This document shows, piece by piece, positions 57,201 to 64,000 of a stretch of 64,000 nt of DNA. Source of the stretch: Liquidambar formosana (lineage: Eukaryota > Streptophyta > Magnoliopsida > Saxifragales > Altingiaceae); the NCBI GenBank assembly GCA_039720395.1, contig CM077831.1, forward strand, positions 11,113,803 through 11,177,802, given 5' to 3'. The notes below the pieces were generated by a model that ran no database searches, was not told where the DNA came from, and saw nothing but the letters and a program-made list of their open reading frames with translations. Numbering within the stretch: position 1 is the stretch's first letter; every line of letters begins with the position of its first letter. A program made the position numbers and the translations under genes.

Positions 57201-59313
57201 TGATTTACATTAATCTCATTAATGCATCCTAATCTTATTAGGTTTAAAGAAAAATATCCAGAATTAAATAAAGTCTTAACATTTAAGACATTTAGTTTCA
57301 ATTAATCAAATTAATAGAAACATATAAAGTTTCCTAAAATAACTCTAATATCCAATATTAGGGTTTCCTTATTTAAACAAAACAATTTCATTTAATTAAG
57401 AATTTCCAGATTTTAATTTAATCCCCAATTGTATTTTAAACCATTTAAAACATTATAAAATTAATCAATATTAATTAAATAATTAACATGGGAATTAAAT
57501 AAAATCAATTAAATGATGAATTAGTGCATTAGGGTTTCCTAAAACCCTAAACCCTAAATGCATAACCCTAAACCCTAAATGCAAGCCCTAATCATTAAAT
57601 GCCTTATGATTGGTCATTTAATGACCAATCATTAAAACCCTAGGTTCATACGGTATTTAATAAAAGGGATTAGGGTTTAATTAATGCCAAATAGGGTATT
57701 TATTACCCTTAATTAATTACACTAATTAGGGTTATCAAAAACCCTAACCCTAGACATCATTAATGGTATTAATTATGCCCTAACAATTAATAACCATGAT
57801 TGGTCATTTGATGACCAATCATTAACTCTTAATTAAGGTAATTAATATTCCAATTAGGGTTTTAATTAATGCCATAATGAAATTAGGGTTTCATCATTAA
57901 CTCAAAATTAGGGTTTCATCCTTAACTCTATGCAGCCGTCACTACCAGGGGGCTGCCTGAGCTTGGCTAGGCTGCCATGGCCACCAACGACCGTGGGAGG
58001 CCATGGCCAGTCATGGGAGAACATCCTAGGGGTGTGGGACAAGCTTCTGGACACGTGAGAAGTGGTGGAAGTGGCTGCCATCATCAAGAACAATCAGGGT
58101 TTCCAAAACCCATTGCTGGAGCCATTGTTGCAGACCTTGAAGGTCACAATAGCTTCTAACACCTTATCAATTCGACTCCTACATTGAAACCAGCTTTTGT
58201 ATCATGTCCCTACATGAAATACTAAGCTAATAGAAGAGGTTTGGATGATCAAATCATCACCAATTGTTCTAAACAATTAAAACAACAGTAGGCTGCCCAG
58301 AAATTTACAGCATACTGTCCATTGTCAGAAATTGATTTAATACCCAGCAAGATGAATGAATTAGGCTACCAAACGAATTTTTCCAGTATCCTACATGTCT
58401 TAGGAAACTAATGCAATTGGTTTCATGCAATTTGGAGTTCCCTAACTCAAGTTCTAATCAAAACTCTATTGATGACTTTTCTGCAGAGAAAATCTGCTAT
58501 GCTGTTCATGAAAAATTTTCAAACTTTTTGAATCTTTTTCCATCAAAACCTTTTTGAAACTTAAAGAAAATCATATACACATGATATATAATGATCCTAC
58601 AATGATCTTACATCATAAATACAGCAGCTTTAATTAGAATTAATTGCAAGAACCTTAGGGTTCTAAAACCCAGATTCAGCCTCCATGGTGTTCTTCTCCT
58701 TCTTCCTTCTGTTCTAGCATCTTGATCCAATTATGATGCATCTAAATGCTTGGGAACCTTTCCCTACCATGTCTAGAACATAACCCAAGTGGTGGCAACC
58801 ATTTCCATGCCTTTGATCTCCATCAATAACTCAAAGTTGTGGCTATTGCATCATTCCCGAGCAAAACTGTCTTTCCAGACAGCCTGTAGTAAAAAATTCA
58901 TAACTTTCACTACAGAACTCGGATTGACGCACCGTTTGTTGGGTTGGAAAGCTTATTCAAAGAGCTTTCTAACCATATATGGCTCGAAAATTTTGGAGAA
59001 GAACTCTGAATTCGGCAGGCAAAACAAGATGACGGTTTTTCATGGCAACCATGAAAATTGTTCATAACAGTTTTATAAAACCCTAGTTTCCTTATTCTTC
59101 TTCTCTAAACTCAAACCCTATGCAACCTATTGCATCCATGGCTACACTTAACCATCGATTAGAAGAGGAGTAGAAGAGAATTGACCTAGGGTTCCAAACC
59201 CTAGGTTCAGCCATGGAGGAAAACCAATTATGCAGAAAAATTTTCCAGATTTTTGAATCATTCAACTACACCATAATTACCAGCCCATATGTATTTTGTA
59301 TTATGCATAATCA
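54201..59313 (-). other. Leader of C2, with nested solo LTR
   Basis: Excluding 54631-56286 this is the ~3.4 kb leader matching 1370-4824. Palindromes at 57606-57632 and 57796-57822, telobox cluster at about 57540-57590, GA-rich run near 56975. No gene. Confidence 0.8.
54631..56286 (-). mobile_element. Solo Angela-like LTR inside C2, target duplication TCTTT
   Basis: 1,656 bp, TGTTGGGAATC to CTCTAACA, flanked by TCTTT at 54626-54630 and 56287-56291. C1 shows the empty site at about 1795-1805 (TAATGTCTTTAACATGGG). It is visibly more diverged than the C2 LTRs, notably around 54905-54990. TATA box at 55003-55009. Confidence 0.96.
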
Positions 59314-59327
59314 TGGCTCTGATACCA
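59314..59327 (-). other. Primer-binding site of C2
   Basis: Minus strand TGGTATCAGAGCCA, identical to that of C1, one base from the LTR at 59329. Confidence 0.95.
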
Positions 59328-59328
59328 C

Positions 59329-60985
59329 TGTTGGGAATCGAACAAGAGGGAAAAATACAAAGGCGGAATATAAAAATTTTTCCTACGATTCCCAATCCCA
59401 TGAATCTAACTATGCATAACACAAAATCAAACCCTAACTACGAAGAGGGTTAGAACACTTACAGGATTTTTGTCTTCTCCGTTTTGCTCCAAGCTTCTAC
59501 TCCGGACAGCGGTGAATGAGCAGCCCAAGTGTGCTGCCTCCAACGGTATCCACACCTAGCTAGAGCTTCAAGCCTTTTCTTTCTTCTTCCTTGTTGTTGC
59601 TAGAGGTGGAGAAGAGAGAGAGAGAGAAGAGAGCCTCCAAAGGGCTGGACGGCTAGGGTTTTTTGTGCAAGCCTATTTATGCCATGTCACACATAAGTGT
59701 GACTTATATAGGCAGCCCACTAAAGGGGGCTGGCCATGGGGAAGAAACCCTAATAGGGTTATGTGTAATTACACTTAATTGCACATTAACCCCTATTATT
59801 TGTATCAAATACAAATAGGCCTATAAAGAACTATTCTTTATTCACTAAAACCCTTTCTCTCATGGACTTTAAAGCCCTTCTTGCATGATCAGTGTGTGAC
59901 CCATTGGGTTCACATCATTAAGTAGTAGGAATAGCACGAGGTGTGCACAATGGAACTCTTTCCATTTAGGGTCTAATTGGAACTCCTTCCAATTCCCTAA
60001 TTGATTATAACACTTATATCAATTAGGGCTTCTACTAACCATGAGTAACACCTAGCATATGGCTCATGGTGTGGTCCTTAATGAGGTGAATAGTCATTTA
60101 CAAAGAACCCTTCTGTTATAGTTTATAGGTTACAATTGCATCCTTCCTTCAACACAATGTCTCCAATTGAACTAATAGGACATGGAAGTCTGTCAAGTCC
60201 CTAGTTCAATTACTTTATACTCATTCATAGATATCAACTCATAGATGAACTCATGAAACTCTTTTCATATTCATCCTACCATGGCCATGGATTTAATGAG
60301 TTATATTATGAATGCTATATGAGACATTCTCTCTCTTTTTCCTGAGAGTGATGGATCCCTTGTTGATCACTCACATGCCTTCATACACATAGCAGTAGGG
60401 CCAATAAACACCTTTGCAGACCCCTGAATAGGATCTGCACTTAGTGTTATCAAACTTCTAAAGCTACATGCATAAGGCAACTATGGTGTCTCAGGTCTAA
60501 GGATTACTTGTACCACTATAACAATGAGAAACTGATTGACAGGCAGGATAAAACTCCATTCAGTTTATCTCATATCTTTGGTCACATTCAGTGTACCTAT
60601 TCTTATAATAGGCACCCACTTGTTGATTGTAGTGTCTCCACACAAATAGCTTGAGACTAGCTATCCTCCTATAGAGTCAACCTAACAAGTGCTAGTCCTA
60701 TGGTTCACTACTGTCCATCATAGTGAACCTTCAACTAGGAATGCTTAAGGAGTTTAGTACAGAGATATATCTATAGTCTCAAAATTACAACTCTTTGTAA
60801 TTCCATATTCTCAACTCTAACTCCATGGACATATTATGTAAATATAAATGATGCATATAAACATAATAGAATAAGCCCTTTTATTAAATCAATAATAAAT
60901 GTGACATACATAAATGAAATCAAATGATTGTTCCTAATCCCTAAACAATCATCTCTACGATTGGCTCTAGGGCATAATCCTAACA
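59329..60985 (-). repeat. 5' LTR of C2
   Basis: 1,657 bp, TGTTGGG to CCTAACA. TATA box at 59704-59710 (minus). Next to the primer site, hence 5'. Confidence 0.95.
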
Positions 60986-61056
60986 ATCAAAACGGAGGAG
61001 GTCCAAAGGAGTCGAAAGACAAACTTTGGAGGAAAACCCAATGCTGAGGTCAATAC

Positions 61057-63506
61057 TGTGAACCCCGGAAATTGGGCCCACGAGGGATTGACGAAAAGGT
61101 TGTGTGGGTTTTGAAAACACAAAGGAATCGCCACCTCATTTTTTAAAGGAAACAAGGAAAACCCTAAAAACAGTTTGTTTTAGGAAAACAATTTGAATGA
61201 CTCAATAAAAGAAAAGGAAAGGCAAAAACCAATCTTTTGGAAACCAAAGAAATCGGGGATTCGGAGGCTAAGTTATGACATGGGAAGGTTCTAGGCAAAG
61301 CCTATAGGCACCCATGTCACCCTTTCGGTCTCTCAGTTCATTTGGGCTAAATCAAGATCTTTTCCATACAAAAATCAGCAAGTATATCATCACAAGACAG
61401 CATGCATATCATATATTTCATTCATCCATCCATGCATAGTAAGCACACAAAAACAGAAAATAAAGAAAAACAAAACAAAACAAAAAGAAGCCTAGGATGC
61501 TTGGATCCTAGAACGGACTTGAGCCTCACGAAGAGCGCCTACGTACCATGCAACGAAATACATGGACCAAAGTCCACGTAGTTCGATTAGAACTAGGGTT
61601 AAGACTTAATACAAACCTATGGTTAAAACCCTAGGTTTCCTTATTTGATTAAAAGAGTTGAATTTGATAGCAAGTTTGATTTTGGAAAGAAATCCACAAA
61701 ATGGAAACTTTAATAAAAACCAGAATTTTATGGGTTAAGGAAACCTCTAATTAAACCATAGGAACATATTAAAAATTAACCCTAAAGGGGGAGAAGAGAA
61801 AGGATAAGGAAGAGAGGTGAATTGGGGCACCTTCACACCCGCTTACCTGAGCGCAATAGCTCCAAGCATTAGCCATTTCAGACATGAGCAGCCCTATTTG
61901 CCATAGGACAAATACCACACCTATTTGCACCCTTACAAGTGCTCAAAGCCATGCAAACACAATGATATGCAAATCTGGACAGAATAGTATTAAGGCCTAA
62001 AATCCTCTACCAAGCATGCTAACAGCAAAAACAGCAAACTTTCATAGGCCCTAACATATTCCTAGAACCATATCATGCATAAAACCCTAGAAATCAACTA
62101 ACATGCATGCAAAAATATCATGTTTACTCTATATGAAAAATATATACAGCAAACATGAAGAAAAACCAATAAAAAAACCTACTTTAACATGCTGTATAAA
62201 AACAAACACAAAACAAATACTCTAAAACCCTAAACTCACAAATATGCTTGAAAACATACAAAACCAATTCTAAACATGCTAAAATAAAACGAAACAGAAA
62301 TTAAATCATGCATATTAACTAACTAAAGCAACATAACATGATGAAAATCCTAACTCTAACATGCAATGACACTAATCCTAGCACAAGGGCAACAGGAGCA
62401 CAAGAACCATAACTATGCATAAAAAACACATAGGATAGCCCTAAAGCATGCTAAACAGTAGATAAACAATAGATATTCCATGTATATTAACTAGCTAGAG
62501 TGTTAATACATGATAAAAAAGTTACCTTTAACATGCAATAAGCCTAACCCATATTCAGCATAAACAAAGAGGGAGGAATACCTTAAGAAGAAACTTCCTT
62601 GCTGCTGTAGAGACTCTCCCTTGTTCTTATGGATGACTTGAACCAATCCTCTCCAAGGCTACAGCAAGAACTCCAGCTCTCCTTCAAGTCTCTCTCTCTT
62701 ATTCTCTCTCAAACACTCAAGTATTAATGCATAAAGTGGCTCCCCTTGTGCTGAAGCATAGGGGGTATTTATAGAGTTTCATTAGGATTAACCAATGGCT
62801 GGGATTAAAACCCTAAAAATTAATCCAAGGGCTATTAGAGACCCCCTTGGGGCTTAAGTAACTCAGAAGTTACCAAAAATTAGAAGGAAACTCGTCCAAA
62901 AGAGCCCAAATACGTCAAAATAGGGAAGAGTCCGCTTCAGCAAGGAAATTGAGTAAAAATAGGAAAGTGGTCTCGGGTGACCTCCCAAGGCTGGGCGGCT
63001 AACCTCCTGGGGCTGGGCGGCTAGCCTCCCGGGCTTGGGTGGTCACCCGAGCCCACTTCAGTTTTTTGACCTTTTTGGACTCTGTTGCCTTCTAGGAGTG
63101 TTTTAGGGTCAAATTAACTCCGATTTTGATGAAACAAAAGCCAAAACGACCATGTTTCGATGAGGAATATGTTTTTGAACATTTTGGGGTGAAAACCACT
63201 AACCATGGGGGCATGGTTAGGTTTGAACAAGACGGTTAACCACTATGCTCTACCTTTGCCAAGCATAGGCATGCACATAGGGTCAAACCAAACACTTTCC
63301 ATATCAAAATTGAACTTCATAAAACACTTTTGGAGGTAAAATGATGACTAATGAAAGTCAATTCGAAAAGATTTGGTTGATAATTGTGAGTCAATTAGAG
63401 CTAACCCAAAGGAGGGTCAATTAACCAATCTTGAACTACATCGAGCCATTTTAATCCCAAGCCATTGATTTATCAAATTGACACTAGAAATACCTCCTAT
63501 GCATCC
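61057..63506 (-). repeat. Tat LTR, minus strand, interrupted by another Tat LTR
   Basis: Begins TGTGAACCCCGG at 61057 inside Tat2 gag and aligns with 41385-43840; the rest lies beyond the nested LTR and outside the window. Hairpin 61491-61511, two-stem motif 61539-61581, TATA box 62766-62773, GC palindrome 62974-63049 whose centre has decayed into a direct repeat of CTGGGCGGCTA. Confidence 0.85.
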
Positions 63507-64000
63507 TGTGAACCCTGGAAATTGGGCCCACAAGGGATTGAAAGAAAATGGATTTGAAAAAGAAAAAGGAAATGAGTCGCCACCTTATTTTTTAAAGGAA
63601 ACAAGGAAAACCCTAAAAATCAGGTTGTTTTAGGAAAACAATTTGAATGACTCCATAAAAAAAAGGAAAGGCAAAAACCAATTTTTTGAAAACCAAAGAA
63701 ATCGGGGATTCGGAGGCTAAGTTATGACATGGGAAGGTTCTAGGCAAAGCCTATAGGCACCCATGTCACCCTTTCGGTCTCTCAGTTCATTTGGGCTAAA
63801 TTAAGATCTTTCCCATACAAAAATCAGCAAGTATATCATCACAAGAATTGTATGCATATCATATATTTCATTCATCCATCCATGCATAATAAGCACATAA
63901 AAACAGAAAATAAAGAAGAACAAAACAAAACAAAAAGAAGCCTAGGATGCTTGGATCCTAGAACGGACTTGAGCCTCACGAAGAGCGCCTACGTACCATG
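63507..64000 (-). repeat. Start of a further Tat LTR nested in the previous one
   Basis: TGTGAACCCTGGAAATTGGG begins after GCATCC, a point where the 41385 LTR reads straight on (GCATCCATATGAAC). It repeats the first ~490 bases of the 61057 LTR at high similarity, including the hairpin at 63941-63961 and the first arm of the two-stem motif, before the window ends. Confidence 0.85.

Larger units (their letters stand above)
49637..60985 (-). mobile_element. Complete non-coding Angela-like copia C2 with target duplication ATCAA
   Basis: LTRs at 49637-51294 and 59329-60985, flanked by ATCAA at 49632-49636 and 60986-60990. The interior (51295-59328) runs minus-strand: purine tract next to the left LTR, tRNA-Met primer site at 59314-59327. 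A solo LTR (54631-56286) is nested inside. No long frame survives, so movement must have relied on proteins from another element. The two LTRs differ at only about ten places by eye, indicating a recent insertion. Confidence 0.95.
44954..61056 (+). mobile_element. Tat/Ogre-type element Tat2, plus strand, incomplete
   Basis: LTR 44954-47973, primer site 47977-47994, leader, and gag 48744-49636 continuing at 60991-61056. It is inserted into the hairpin array at 44953. Copia C2 splits gag, and a minus-strand Tat LTR ends it at 61057. No pol lies in the window. Confidence 0.88.

Overview
The window looks like intergenic DNA of a large flowering-plant genome. It is built almost entirely of LTR retrotransposons inserted into one another. 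I see no convincing host gene, tRNA, rRNA or CRISPR array. The plant assignment rests on Angela/BARE-like and SIRE-like Ty1/copia elements, Tat/Ogre-type Ty3/gypsy elements with an archaeal-type RNase H and an antisense extra ORF, and CCCTAAA (telobox) motifs. The species cannot be named from the sequence. All homology calls and identity figures were made by eye.

Layout. (1) 1-6497: right part of a minus-strand, largely non-coding Angela-like copia element (C1), with tRNA-Met primer site and 5' LTR at 4840-6497. (2) 6498-21550: a minus-strand Tat element (Tat1) with antisense DUF7745-like ORF, integrase, archaeal-type RNase H, RNase H, RT, a candidate intron, protease, gag, primer site and a ~3.25 kb 5' LTR. 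That LTR is split by a plus-strand solo Tat LTR (16603-19619). (3) 21551-22829: SIRE/Tork-like copia gag-protease fragment, the target of Tat1. (4) 22830-26186: truncated Angela LTR plus a gypsy-type ORF fragment. (5) 26187-37916: a plus-strand Angela-like element with decayed gag, protease, integrase, RT and RNase H; its RT is interrupted by a solo Tat LTR (32686-35368, duplicated target AAGGT). (6) 37917-38674: second copy of the gypsy-type ORF fragment. (7) 38675-41384: LTR, primer site and start of a third Ty3-like family. (8) 41385-44953: 3' LTR and hairpin-repeat 3' UTR of a minus-strand Tat element. (9) 44954-61056: plus-strand Tat element (Tat2) with LTR, primer site and gag. Its gag is split by a complete young non-coding copia copy C2 (49637-60985, duplicated target ATCAA), which itself carries a solo LTR (54631-56286, duplicated target TCTTT). 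(10) 61057-64000: two nested minus-strand Tat LTRs.

The coding parts are dead: stops, frameshifts, a YVDN instead of YVDD RT, and lost protease and zinc-knuckle residues. The striking signals are non-coding and structural. The Tat LTRs share a 76-bp near-palindrome upstream of the TATA box whose arms change while its pairing is largely kept. They also share a two-stem motif (CTACGT...ACGTAG around CCATG...CATGG); a sequence-divergent version with its own matched stem lies between integrase and the antisense ORF of Tat1. A Tat 3' UTR at 44222-44953 is a tandem array of hairpins whose stems co-vary around conserved loops. The copia leader carries two 27-bp palindromes at a constant 189-190 bp spacing in all three copies. 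These are the best candidates for undescribed biology here.
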